Origin: Pseudomonas peradeniyensis
GTDB lineage: Bacteria > Pseudomonadota > Gammaproteobacteria > Pseudomonadales > Pseudomonadaceae
DNA: 64,000 bases
Direction of reading: 5' to 3'
Assembly: GCF_014268935.2 (NCBI RefSeq)
Contig: NZ_JABWRJ020000005.1
Span: 186,001 to 250,000, forward strand
The notes beneath the pieces are model-generated. The model was not told where the DNA came from and did no database searches. It was given only the letters and a program-made list of their open reading frames with translations. A program made the translations under genes and the position numbers. Of the stretch, positions 16,817-25,405 are shown in pieces (the stretch's first letter is position 1; each line of letters starts with the position of its first letter).

Positions 16817-18010
16817 ATGAATTCGAAGAGTCTTGTTTCCAGTCAGGCCGACAGCGGCGCCTACACCGACCTCAACCGCCTGGGTTCGCTCAAGCGCGGG
16901 GATCGCGACAGCGAGGGCAACATCCGCAAGGTGGCCCAGGAGTTCGAGTCGTTGTTCATCAGCGAGATGCTCAAGGCGTCGCGCAAGGCCAGCGATGTGA
17001 TGGCTGACGAAGACAGCCCGATGAACAGCGACACGGTCAAGCAGTACCGCGACATGTACGACCAGCAGATGGCGGTGAGCATGTCGCGCGAAGGGGGCGG
17101 TATCGGCCTGCAGGACGTGCTGGTGCGCCAGCTGTCGAAGAACAAGGCCGCGCGTCCGAACACCAGTCCGTTTCCCCGGATCGAAGGGCAGGCGCCGGCA
17201 TTGTGGGCCTCGAAAGTGGCCGAGCCCGCGCACATGGTCGAGAGCGCCGCTACGCGTAACGATGTGGCTGCGCTCAACGCGCGGCGCCTGGCGCTGCCTG
17301 GCAAGCTCACCGATCGCTTGCTGTCCGGCATCGTGCCGTCCGCTGGCAATGCCGCCGCCAACGCCACGGCGCTGCCTGGGCGTGGCGATATCCCGCCCGG
17401 TGGCGTGGCCGTCGGCGACTGGGAGCCGGCGCGCAGCTTCGCGGCGCCAGGTGGCAACCTGCAGATTCTCGGTCGGGCCGTGGCCCAGCCGCCGCTGGCA
17501 CCGAAAAAGGCCTTCGCCGACAGCGACGCCTTCGTCGCCACCATGCTGCCGATGGCCGAACAGGCCGCCAAGCGCATCGGTATCGATCCGCGCTACCTGG
17601 TGGCCCAGGCCGCGCTGGAAACCGGCTGGGGCAAGTCGGTCATGCGCAACCCCGATGGCAGCAGCAGTCACAACCTGTTCGGCATCAAGGCCACCGGCAG
17701 CTGGCAGGGCGGTGAGGCGCGGGCGATCACCAGCGAGTTCCGCAACGGCCAGTTCGTCAAGGAGACTGCGGCGTTCCGTTCCTACGACAGCTACCAGGAC
17801 AGCTTCCACGACCTGGTGAGCCTGTTGCAGAACAATTCGCGCTATCAAGATGCGGTGCGGGCGGCCGATAAACCAGAACAGTTTGTGCGGGAGTTGCAGA
17901 AGGCCGGTTACGCCACCGACCCCAACTACGCCAGCAAGATCTCGCAGATCGCAAAACAGATGAAGTCGCAGCAGAGCTACGCAATGCTCGGTACCACCAC
18001 GAAACTTTAA
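16817..18010 (+). CDS. flgJ: Peptidoglycan hydrolase / rod cap FlgJ
   Basis: 397 residues with two domains. The N-terminal rod-binding domain (~25-105) caps the rod, with EFESLFISEMLKASRK. The C-terminal glucosaminidase-type muramidase domain (~230-390) opens the wall for the rod; its catalytic Glu is in AALETGWGKS (~268) and it keeps the HNLFGIKA motif. The Ala/Pro-rich linker (~120-225) is longer than in enteric FlgJ (about 315 residues), as is usual in Pseudomonas. Located between flgI and flgK. Confidence 0.95.
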   Translation: MNSKSLVSSQADSGAYTDLNRLGSLKRGDRDSEGNIRKVAQEFESLFISEMLKASRKASDVMADEDSPMNSDTVKQYRDMYDQQMAVSMSREGGGIGLQDVLVRQLSKNKAARPNTSPFPRIEGQAPALWASKVAEPAHMVESAATRNDVAALNARRLALPGKLTDRLLSGIVPSAGNAAANATALPGRGDIPPGGVAVGDWEPARSFAAPGGNLQILGRAVAQPPLAPKKAFADSDAFVATMLPMAEQAAKRIGIDPRYLVAQAALETGWGKSVMRNPDGSSSHNLFGIKATGSWQGGEARAITSEFRNGQFVKETAAFRSYDSYQDSFHDLVSLLQNNSRYQDAVRAADKPEQFVRELQKAGYATDPNYASKISQIAKQMKSQQSYAMLGTTTKL

Positions 18011-18022
18011 GGGCAGGAAACC

Positions 18023-20071
18023 ATGGCGAGTTTGATCAATATCGGTATGTCTGGCCTGGGCGCCGCCCAGTCCGGGATGTACACCCTGGGTAACAACATC
18101 GCCAACGCCGATGTGGAAAGTTACTCTCGCCAGCAGATCGTCCAGAAGACCAAGGGTGGCCAGCAGGTCGGCCAGGTGTTCATCGGCACCGGCACCACGC
18201 TGTCCGATGTGCGCCGGGTGTACAACGCCTTCCTCGAGAACCAGCTGCGTTCCACCACGTCGCTGTCCAGCGACGCGAACAGCTACCTCAACCAGATCGG
18301 CCCGCTGAACAATGCCCTGTCCAGCGCCGATACCGGTATCACAGCGGCGCTCAAGAGCTTCTTCAGCGCGATGCAGGACGCCTCGGCCAAGCCCACCGAG
18401 GATGCCTCGCGGCAATTGCTGCTGACCAGCGCCCAATCGCTTGCCAAGCGCTTCAACAGCCTGTCGGCGCAGTTCAACCAGCAGAACAGCAACATCAACA
18501 GCAACATGGCGGCGACGGCCGACCAGATCAACAAGCTGACCGCGACGATCTCCGAGTACAACCAGCAGATCGTCAAGATGACCGCCATCACCGGCAAGCC
18601 CAACGACCTGCTCGACCAGCGCGACGGCGCGGTGCGCGAGTTGAACAAGCTGATCGGCGTGGACGTGGTCGAGCGTGACGGCAACTACGACATCTACCTG
18701 AAGAACGGCCAGTCGCTGGTGCTGGGCAACACCACCCAGACCTTGGGCGTGGAGCCCGCGGCGACCGACCCGTCGCGCATGAACCTGGTGCTCAATCGCG
18801 GCTCGACCAAGATGGACATCACCGACAGCACCACCGGCGGCGAGCTGGGCGGTCTGCTGCGCTACCGCAAGGACACCCTGGACCCTGCGCTCAACGAACT
18901 GGGCCGCGTGGCCCTGGCTGTGGCCGATGCGATCAACAGCCAGCTGGCCCAGGGCATCGACAAAAACGGCGAGTTCGGCGCGATCCTGTTCGGCGACATC
19001 AACAGCGCCGCCGCCATGGCCGGGCGCAGCGTGGCCAAGCTGGGCAACAGCCCTGGCTCCGGCAACCTCGATGTGAACATCAAGGACACCGGCAAGCTGA
19101 CCACCAACGACTACCAGGTGACGTTCACCAGCGCCAACGAGTTCACCGTACGCCGGTTGCCCGACAACACCGAGATGGGCAAGTTCGACATCACCGCCAA
19201 TCCACCACCGGTGATCGATGGCTTCAGCCTCAACCTGCGCGGTGGCGCGCCGATCGCCGGTGACAGCTTCAAGATCACCCCCACCCGCAATGCCGCGGCC
19301 AGCATCGAGACGGTGCTCACCGATCCCAAACGCCTGGCGATGGCCAGCCCGCTGACCGCTACCAGCGGCTCGGGCAACAAGGGCACCGGGCAGATCGGCC
19401 AGCCCACGCTGACCTCCGAGCTGGACATCTACGATGCCGCCCAGCGCGCCGACCTGCAGACGGGGCTCAAGTATTCGACGCCGGTCAAGCTGGTATTCGG
19501 TGACGAGAAGACCTCGCCGCAGACCTACACCATGTTCGATGCCAAGGGCAGCCCCATCGGCAGCGGCACGATCATCCCCGGCCAGGAGAACAAGCTGCAG
19601 CTGTCCGTGCCGATGGTCGATGGCAGCGGCAACCCGATCAACGACGCCAGCGGCACGCAGAAGAAGTTCACTTTCGAGATGAGCATCTCCGGCGCCCCGA
19701 AGGGTGGCGACAACTACACCGTCTCGCTGACCGGTGCCGGCTCGGCCGACAACCGCAACGCCCAGTCGGTGATCAACCTGCAGACCAAGCCCACCGTCGA
19801 TACCGGTGCCGACGGCAAGGGCATCAGCTTCACCGATGCCTACGCCAAGCTGGTGTCCAACGTCGGTGGCAAGACCAACCAGGCCGAGATGGACAGCAAC
19901 GCCACCCAGGCGCTGCAATCCTCCGCCCTGACCAGCCGCAACTCGAGCTCCGGCGTGTCCGTGGACGAAGAGGTCGGCAACCTGGTCAAGTTCCAGCAGT
20001 ACTACACCGCGTCGTCGCAAATCATCAAGGCGGCCCAGGAAACCTTCGCCACTTTGATCAACAGCCTTTAA
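18023..20071 (+). CDS. flgK: Hook-filament junction protein FlgK (HAP1)
   Basis: 682 residues. FlgK joins the hook to the filament. The N-terminus has SGLGAAQSGMYTLGNNIANA and SYSRQQIVQ (~8-42); the C-terminus has SGVSVDEEVGNLVKFQQYY followed by a QIIKAAQETFATLINSL helix, both typical of HAP1. The long middle (~340-600) is a variable surface-exposed insertion with two similar beta modules, making this longer than the ~550-residue enteric protein. 13 bases before flgL. Confidence 0.95.
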   Translation: MASLINIGMSGLGAAQSGMYTLGNNIANADVESYSRQQIVQKTKGGQQVGQVFIGTGTTLSDVRRVYNAFLENQLRSTTSLSSDANSYLNQIGPLNNALSSADTGITAALKSFFSAMQDASAKPTEDASRQLLLTSAQSLAKRFNSLSAQFNQQNSNINSNMAATADQINKLTATISEYNQQIVKMTAITGKPNDLLDQRDGAVRELNKLIGVDVVERDGNYDIYLKNGQSLVLGNTTQTLGVEPAATDPSRMNLVLNRGSTKMDITDSTTGGELGGLLRYRKDTLDPALNELGRVALAVADAINSQLAQGIDKNGEFGAILFGDINSAAAMAGRSVAKLGNSPGSGNLDVNIKDTGKLTTNDYQVTFTSANEFTVRRLPDNTEMGKFDITANPPPVIDGFSLNLRGGAPIAGDSFKITPTRNAAASIETVLTDPKRLAMASPLTATSGSGNKGTGQIGQPTLTSELDIYDAAQRADLQTGLKYSTPVKLVFGDEKTSPQTYTMFDAKGSPIGSGTIIPGQENKLQLSVPMVDGSGNPINDASGTQKKFTFEMSISGAPKGGDNYTVSLTGAGSADNRNAQSVINLQTKPTVDTGADGKGISFTDAYAKLVSNVGGKTNQAEMDSNATQALQSSALTSRNSSSGVSVDEEVGNLVKFQQYYTASSQIIKAAQETFATLINSL

Positions 20072-20084
20072 GGAGCCGTAGACC

Positions 20085-21653
20085 GTGCGCATCTCCACCC
20101 CGCAGTTCTACAACAGCAGCAGCGCCAACTACGAGCGCACCTTCGGCAACGTCAACAAGACGACGCAGGAAGCCAGCGACTTCATTCGCGTGCGCACCGC
20201 CGCCGACGATCCGGTCGGCGCCGCGCGCCTGCTGCAGCTCGAGCAGCAGCAGAACATGCTCGACCAGTACAAGGGCAACATCACCAACGTGCGCAACGCG
20301 CTGGGCAGCAGCGAAAGCACGCTCAACGCCATCGGCTCGATCCTGCAGCGCGTCAACGAACTGGCTGTCAGCTCCGGCAACGCCAGTTTCACCGACGCCG
20401 ATCGCAAGGCCAACGCCTCCGAACTGGCCTCGCTGGAAGACCAGCTGTTCTCGTTGATGAACAGCAAGGACGAGAACGGCAAGTACCTGTTCTCCGGCTC
20501 CAAGGGCGATACCCAGCCTTACGTGCGCAACTCCGACGGCACCTACAGCTACCAGGGCGACCAGAGCAGCCTGATGCTGCAGGTCGGCGACATGCTCAGC
20601 CTGGCTGCCAACGAGACTGGCTACAGCGCCTTCGAGCAGGCGCTCAACACCAGCCGCAGCGAGACCCGCCTGACCGCTCCGGCCACCGATGACGGTCGGG
20701 TCAGCCTGTCCAACGGCCAGGTGTCCGGCAACACCACCTACAACGACCGCTTCCGCAGTGGCGAACCCTACAGCGTCCAGTTCACCAGCAGCACCGAGTA
20801 CAAGATCCTCGATGCCGGCGGCAACGATGTGACCCTGGAAGCCAGTCAGGGCGGCAAGTTCGATCCCAAGGGCACCAACACCACCATCAGCTTCCGTGGC
20901 GTCGACCTGCGCCTGAAGATCAGCTTCCAGCCGGGTGATGAAGCCAACCCGGATGCGGCCATCGCCGGTCACAGCTTCAACCTGAGCTCCAAGGCCGATT
21001 CGATCGCCGGTACCCGCAGCCCGGGCAATACCTCGTCGGCGCAGATCACCGATGCGACCATCAGCGACCCGACCGCCTACAAGGCTGCGTTCCCGAGTGG
21101 CGGCGCGGTGCTGAAGTTCACCAGCGCCACCGATTTCGAGCTGTATGCCTCGCCGATGACCGCCGACAGCCGTCCGATCTCCAGCGGCACGCTCAGCGGC
21201 ACCACGGCCACCGCTGCCGGTGTGACGTTCGACCTGGCAGGCGCTCCGAATGCCGGCGACTCGTTCGCGGTCAAGGCGGACACCCATCAGAACCAGAACA
21301 TCCTCAACACCATCAGCCAACTGCGGACCGCGTTGAGCACCCCGCAGGACAATGATCCGGTGGCGCGGCAGAACTTCCTCGCCGCGCAGGACGCGGCGCT
21401 GGGCAATATCGCCAGCGGCATGAACCAGGTGTCGTCGTCGATCTCGGCCATCGGTGGTCGTGGCCAGGCGCTGGACGTGCAGGCTGAAACCAACGAGGCA
21501 CTTGCTGGAGAGAACACCAAGACACAAAGTTCGATCCGCGAGAGCGATCCGGCCGAAGTGATGCTGCGCCTTGAAATGCAGAAGAACATGCTGCAGGCCT
21601 CGATGCAGTCCTTTGCCAAGATCGCCGGCCTGTCGCTGGTCAACTACATCTGA
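20085..21653 (+). CDS. flgL: Hook-filament junction protein FlgL (HAP3)
   Basis: 522 residues from GTG 20085, with AAGGAG upstream; no ATG fits, as the GTG gives the conserved RISTPQFYNSSS start. FlgL sits between FlgK and flagellin. The flagellin-like N-terminal helix (ASDFIRVRTAADDPVGAARL, ~27-46) and the C-terminal helix (SDPAEVMLRLEMQKNMLQAS) are present. The middle is expanded compared with ~310-residue enteric FlgL. Last gene of flgF-L; the glycosylation island follows after 126 bases. Confidence 0.95.
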   Translation: MRISTPQFYNSSSANYERTFGNVNKTTQEASDFIRVRTAADDPVGAARLLQLEQQQNMLDQYKGNITNVRNALGSSESTLNAIGSILQRVNELAVSSGNASFTDADRKANASELASLEDQLFSLMNSKDENGKYLFSGSKGDTQPYVRNSDGTYSYQGDQSSLMLQVGDMLSLAANETGYSAFEQALNTSRSETRLTAPATDDGRVSLSNGQVSGNTTYNDRFRSGEPYSVQFTSSTEYKILDAGGNDVTLEASQGGKFDPKGTNTTISFRGVDLRLKISFQPGDEANPDAAIAGHSFNLSSKADSIAGTRSPGNTSSAQITDATISDPTAYKAAFPSGGAVLKFTSATDFELYASPMTADSRPISSGTLSGTTATAAGVTFDLAGAPNAGDSFAVKADTHQNQNILNTISQLRTALSTPQDNDPVARQNFLAAQDAALGNIASGMNQVSSSISAIGGRGQALDVQAETNEALAGENTKTQSSIRESDPAEVMLRLEMQKNMLQASMQSFAKIAGLSLVNYI

Positions 21654-21659
21654 TCCACG

Positions 21660-21696
21660 AAGCCGTCTCGTCCGCCCTTCGGCAGGGTGAGGCGGC
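21660..21696 (+). terminator. Hairpin after flgL, possible weak terminator
   Basis: GCCGTCTC pairs with GAGGCGGC (one G-T pair), enclosing an inner CCCT/AGGG pairing. No T-run follows, so termination would be weak or Rho-aided. It separates the flagellar operon from the glycosyltransferase genes. Confidence 0.4.
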
Positions 21697-21779
21697 TCCT
21701 CGAAGGTGCCATGGGCCTGACCAGACGCCCGGCAGGGCATCCAGCCCTGTCAGCGAACCTTTGCCTTGAGTGAGTCCCC

Positions 21780-24700
21780 GTGAGCGCACAACCCCTCGTC
21801 AGCATTGCCATTCCCGCGTTCAATCCTGAGTTTTTCCGCAGCACGTTGGCCAGCGCGATCGCCCAGGATTACCCGAATCTGGAGATCGTCGTATGCGACG
21901 ACAGCCCCGGGGGCGAGATCGAGGCGATCTGCGATGAGCTGCGTGTCACTTCGCCCGCTCCCTTGCGTTATGTGCGCAACCCGGTGCGCCTTGGTTTCGC
22001 CCGCAACCTGCTGGCTTGCCTGACGCACGCCTCGGGCGAGCTGATCAAGTTCCTCTGTGACGATGACACGCTGTTTGCCGGCTGTATCAGCCAGCAGGCC
22101 AGTGTGCTCGGCGAGTCGCAGCAGATCAGCATGGTCATTTGCCAGCGCCTGTTGTGCGCCGCCGATGACGTGCTGTTGCCTTCACGCGCACTGAACTTCG
22201 TTATTTCCATGCACAGTGCAGTGCTGCATGGCACCGACCTGCTGGAAAGCGTCGCCGATGATGCACCCAACCTGTTCGGTGGCTTGAGCCATGCCTTGCT
22301 GCGCCGTGCCCAGGTCGAAGCGTATCTGCCCACCCTGGTGCAGGATGGGCAGGGTTTTTCCGCTCGCCTGGACCTGGCGCTCTACGCTTGCGTTCTGCGC
22401 CGGGGACAGCTGGCCAGCCTGGAGCAGGTGCTGAGCATGGAGCGGGTGCATCCGGGGCGTCTTAGCCATCAAGGCACCATGGTCGAGGCCTACAAGAGCG
22501 AAACCCAGTGGCTGCTGCAAATGCTTGCCGAACGCAATGCCGAGCCGGCGCCTGCCCACGGTTGGGTGCGCTACATGCCGTTGGCGGACTACCTGGAAAA
22601 CCCGCAGCAGAAGTGGGACGAGCTCGACCTGCGGCGCTTCTTCGGGGCGCAGATGGCCAACTTCAACCAGCAGATCGGTACCCACAGCCTGAGTTTTGCC
22701 GAGCTGTACGCTGAATGGCTCGAGTATCGCCGGCTGTCCGCCGGGCAGGAGCGGCTCTTGCCCAAGCGTGTGGAGCAATGGCCAAGCCAGCCGGGAATCG
22801 CGGTGGTGGTGTTCTGTGAGGCGGGCGACGAAAAGGTGCTGCGTGCGACGCTGGACAGTCTCTGGAAGCAATCCTACCCGGCCCGACAAGTTCTGGTAGT
22901 GGCGCCTGAGGGTTTCGAGCGGCCGGTGGAAGAGCGTGTTCGTTACCTGGTGCGCGGCGATGCCGAGTTCATCTCGCTCAACCATTGGCTGGCTGACGGT
23001 CCGGCACTTGACTGGTTGTTCCTGCTGCGTGCTGGCGACTGCCTGCATACCCATGCGCTGGTGATCATGGCCGAGCGCATGGCGCTGCGTGGTGACAGCC
23101 TGTGCCTGTACATCGATGAGGGGGCCAACGACAGCCTCGCCGCGTCGGCACCAATCTTCAAGCCGGACTTCAACCTCGACCTGATGCGCAGCCTGCCCTA
23201 CGTCGGGCGCCTGTTGGCATTCAATACTGCGGCGGTGCGTGAGCTTGGGGGCTTTGACGCCGGCTTCGAAGCCCTGGCGCCTCACGACCTGCTGTGGCGA
23301 ATGATCGAGGCTCACGGCCTGCAGGTGGTCGAGCACATCCCTGAGGTGTTGGTGCAGTGCCGACACGGCTATGCCGAATGGCTGGCCGATCGTGCGGGCC
23401 ATGTCCAGGCGCCGCGGGTTCTGGAGGCGCACCTGCGGCGCCTGGGTGTGGAGGCGCAGGTGCAGGGTATTGCTGGCAGCCTGATGACTCGGGTCACCTA
23501 CCTGCACCCTCAGGTTGCGAGCGTTTCGATCATCATTCCTGCCGTTGGCGACCTGGCGGTACTGGTGCGTTGCGTCGAGTCTGTGCTGGCCAGTACCGAG
23601 CATCCCGATTTCGAGGTGGTGCTGGTCGCCGGCGCAGGGACGTCGGACGATGTTCTTGCCTGGCTCGACAGTTTGCGGAATCTGGGGAGCGAGCAATTGC
23701 GGGTGCTCGAGAGTGCCGCCCATGGCCGAGCGCAGAGCTTCAACGAAGGCAGCGTGCACGCTCGGGGCGACTATCTGCTACTGCTGGATGCCGGCTGCGT
23801 GCTGTTCGAACCGCAGTGGTTGTCCGAGCTCTTGCAGCTTGGCCAGCGTCCCGAAGTGGGGATGGTCGGGCCCAAGTTGTTCGACAACAGTGGGACCGTG
23901 GTCTCGGCAGGCCTGGTCCTGGGGATGCAGGCCACGGCGGCCAGTCCATTCCTGGGCTGCCCGGTGAACGAAGGCGGCTACATGAATAGGCTGAGCCTGG
24001 TACAGAACTGGAGCGCGCTGAGCCTGGACTGCCTGTTGGTGCGGCGTGAGCTGTTCGCCGAGCTGGGGGGGCTGGATACGGCCGCGCTGCAGGTATCGCT
24101 GCACGACGCCGACCTGTGCCTGCGGGCGCGGGCCGCGGGTTATCTGTCGGTGTGGACGCCGTTCGCGCGGGTGGCCAAGCTGGGCGCCCAGGCGGTCGAG
24201 GAAAGCTCGCCACGAAGCTGGCAGGATGATCGCGATGCCTTGTATGCGCGCTGGCTGGCCTGGGTGGCGAATGATCCGGCCTACAACCGCAACCTCAGCC
24301 TCAAGTTGCCGAACTTCAACTTCGACCCCGGATTGCGGGGCGGGTGGGATCCGTTCATCGCGCGGGCCATGCCGTCTGTCCTGGCGCTGCCGAGCAGTAC
24401 CTCGGCGATCGGACACTATCGGGTGGTCCAGCCGTTCAATGAGCTGGAGCAGTCTGGCTGGATCCAGGGACGTATCGACTACAGCGCGCCGGGGCTGATC
24501 GACCTTGAGCGGGAAAAGCCCGATGTGGTGATCCTGCAGTGCCGCTACCTGCCGGCGAATGTCCGGGATATCGAACAGTACAAGCGCTTTTCCGGTGCGC
24601 GGCGGATCTACGAGCTGGACGACTACATCATTGATCCACCGAAGAAGAACGACCATGCGCGCAACATGCCGAGCAACATGCGCGAGCTGGTCAGCAAGGC

Positions 24701-25355
24701 GATTTCCCTGTGCGACCGGGTGGTGGTCTCCACCGAGCCATTGGCCGATGCGCTGTCCAGCATGCACCAGGACATCCGTGTCGTCCCCAACATGCTCGCC
24801 GCATCGCTGTGGAGCGAGCTGACCAGTCAGCGCCAGACCAGCGTGCGCCCGCGTGTGGGGTGGGCAGGGGGTACCAGTCACCGCGGTGATCTGGAGTTGA
24901 TGCTGGATGTAATCAAGACCTTGGCCAGCGAAGTCGACTGGGTGTTCTTCGGCATGTGTCCAGAGGCGCTGCTGCCCTATGTCAAGGAGTTTCACCCGGG
25001 GATCTCGTTCGCGGACTATCCACGCAAGCTGGCCAGTCTCAACCTGGACCTGGCGGTGGCGCCGTTGGAGCAGAACCTGTTCAACGACTGCAAGAGCAAC
25101 CTGCGTCTGCTGGAATATGGCGCTTGCGGCTTCCCGGTCATCTGCACCGATACCAAGGCATACGCAGGCTACCTTCCCTGCACGAGGGTCCGCGAGAACA
25201 CCACCGAGCAGTGGCTGGACGCGATCCGCATGCACCTTGCCGACCCGATGGCCAGCTACCGCCAGGGCGATGCGTTGCGCGAGGCGGTCCTGCGAGACTA
25301 CGTACTGAACGAACACCATCTGCAGCACTGGGCCAACGCCTGGCTGGCTGACTGA
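21780..25355 (+). CDS. Giant multidomain glycosyltransferase, flagellin-modifying (Fgt1-like)
   Basis: 1191 residues from GTG 21780. It holds a GT-A (GT2) domain at ~5-230, with VSIAIPAFNPE and an acidic CDDDT metal site (~93); a second, weaker GT2-like domain at ~335-570; a third at ~578-830, with VSIIIPAVGD; and a GT-B-like (group 1) domain at ~853-1191, with LRLLEYGACGFPVICTD. The layout and place (right after flgL) match the flagellin glycosyltransferases of the P. syringae flagellum glycosylation island, whose product Fgt1 puts sugar on FliC serines. It probably works in the cytosol on unexported flagellin. The third GT2 domain has LDAG where a DxD is expected, so not every domain need be active. 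Confidence 0.8.
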   Translation: MSAQPLVSIAIPAFNPEFFRSTLASAIAQDYPNLEIVVCDDSPGGEIEAICDELRVTSPAPLRYVRNPVRLGFARNLLACLTHASGELIKFLCDDDTLFAGCISQQASVLGESQQISMVICQRLLCAADDVLLPSRALNFVISMHSAVLHGTDLLESVADDAPNLFGGLSHALLRRAQVEAYLPTLVQDGQGFSARLDLALYACVLRRGQLASLEQVLSMERVHPGRLSHQGTMVEAYKSETQWLLQMLAERNAEPAPAHGWVRYMPLADYLENPQQKWDELDLRRFFGAQMANFNQQIGTHSLSFAELYAEWLEYRRLSAGQERLLPKRVEQWPSQPGIAVVVFCEAGDEKVLRATLDSLWKQSYPARQVLVVAPEGFERPVEERVRYLVRGDAEFISLNHWLADGPALDWLFLLRAGDCLHTHALVIMAERMALRGDSLCLYIDEGANDSLAASAPIFKPDFNLDLMRSLPYVGRLLAFNTAAVRELGGFDAGFEALAPHDLLWRMIEAHGLQVVEHIPEVLVQCRHGYAEWLADRAGHVQAPRVLEAHLRRLGVEAQVQGIAGSLMTRVTYLHPQVASVSIIIPAVGDLAVLVRCVESVLASTEHPDFEVVLVAGAGTSDDVLAWLDSLRNLGSEQLRVLESAAHGRAQSFNEGSVHARGDYLLLLDAGCVLFEPQWLSELLQLGQRPEVGMVGPKLFDNSGTVVSAGLVLGMQATAASPFLGCPVNEGGYMNRLSLVQNWSALSLDCLLVRRELFAELGGLDTAALQVSLHDADLCLRARAAGYLSVWTPFARVAKLGAQAVEESSPRSWQDDRDALYARWLAWVANDPAYNRNLSLKLPNFNFDPGLRGGWDPFIARAMPSVLALPSSTSAIGHYRVVQPFNELEQSGWIQGRIDYSAPGLIDLEREKPDVVILQCRYLPANVRDIEQYKRFSGARRIYELDDYIIDPPKKNDHARNMPSNMRELVSKAISLCDRVVVSTEPLADALSSMHQDIRVVPNMLAASLWSELTSQRQTSVRPRVGWAGGTSHRGDLELMLDVIKTLASEVDWVFFGMCPEALLPYVKEFHPGISFADYPRKLASLNLDLAVAPLEQNLFNDCKSNLRLLEYGACGFPVICTDTKAYAGYLPCTRVRENTTEQWLDAIRMHLADPMASYRQGDALREAVLRDYVLNEHHLQHWANAWLAD

Positions 25356-25405
25356 ATCCTGGCGCCTGGCCAAGCCAGGTGCCGAACCCCTTGAACAGGT
25401 GCCCT

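Noticed and set aside
16412..20098. 1228-codon minus-strand open frame opposite flgI-flgK
   Set aside because: Same cause: it is a mirror of GC-rich third positions of flgI, flgJ and flgK, with His/Leu/Val/Gly/Asp bias and no motif.
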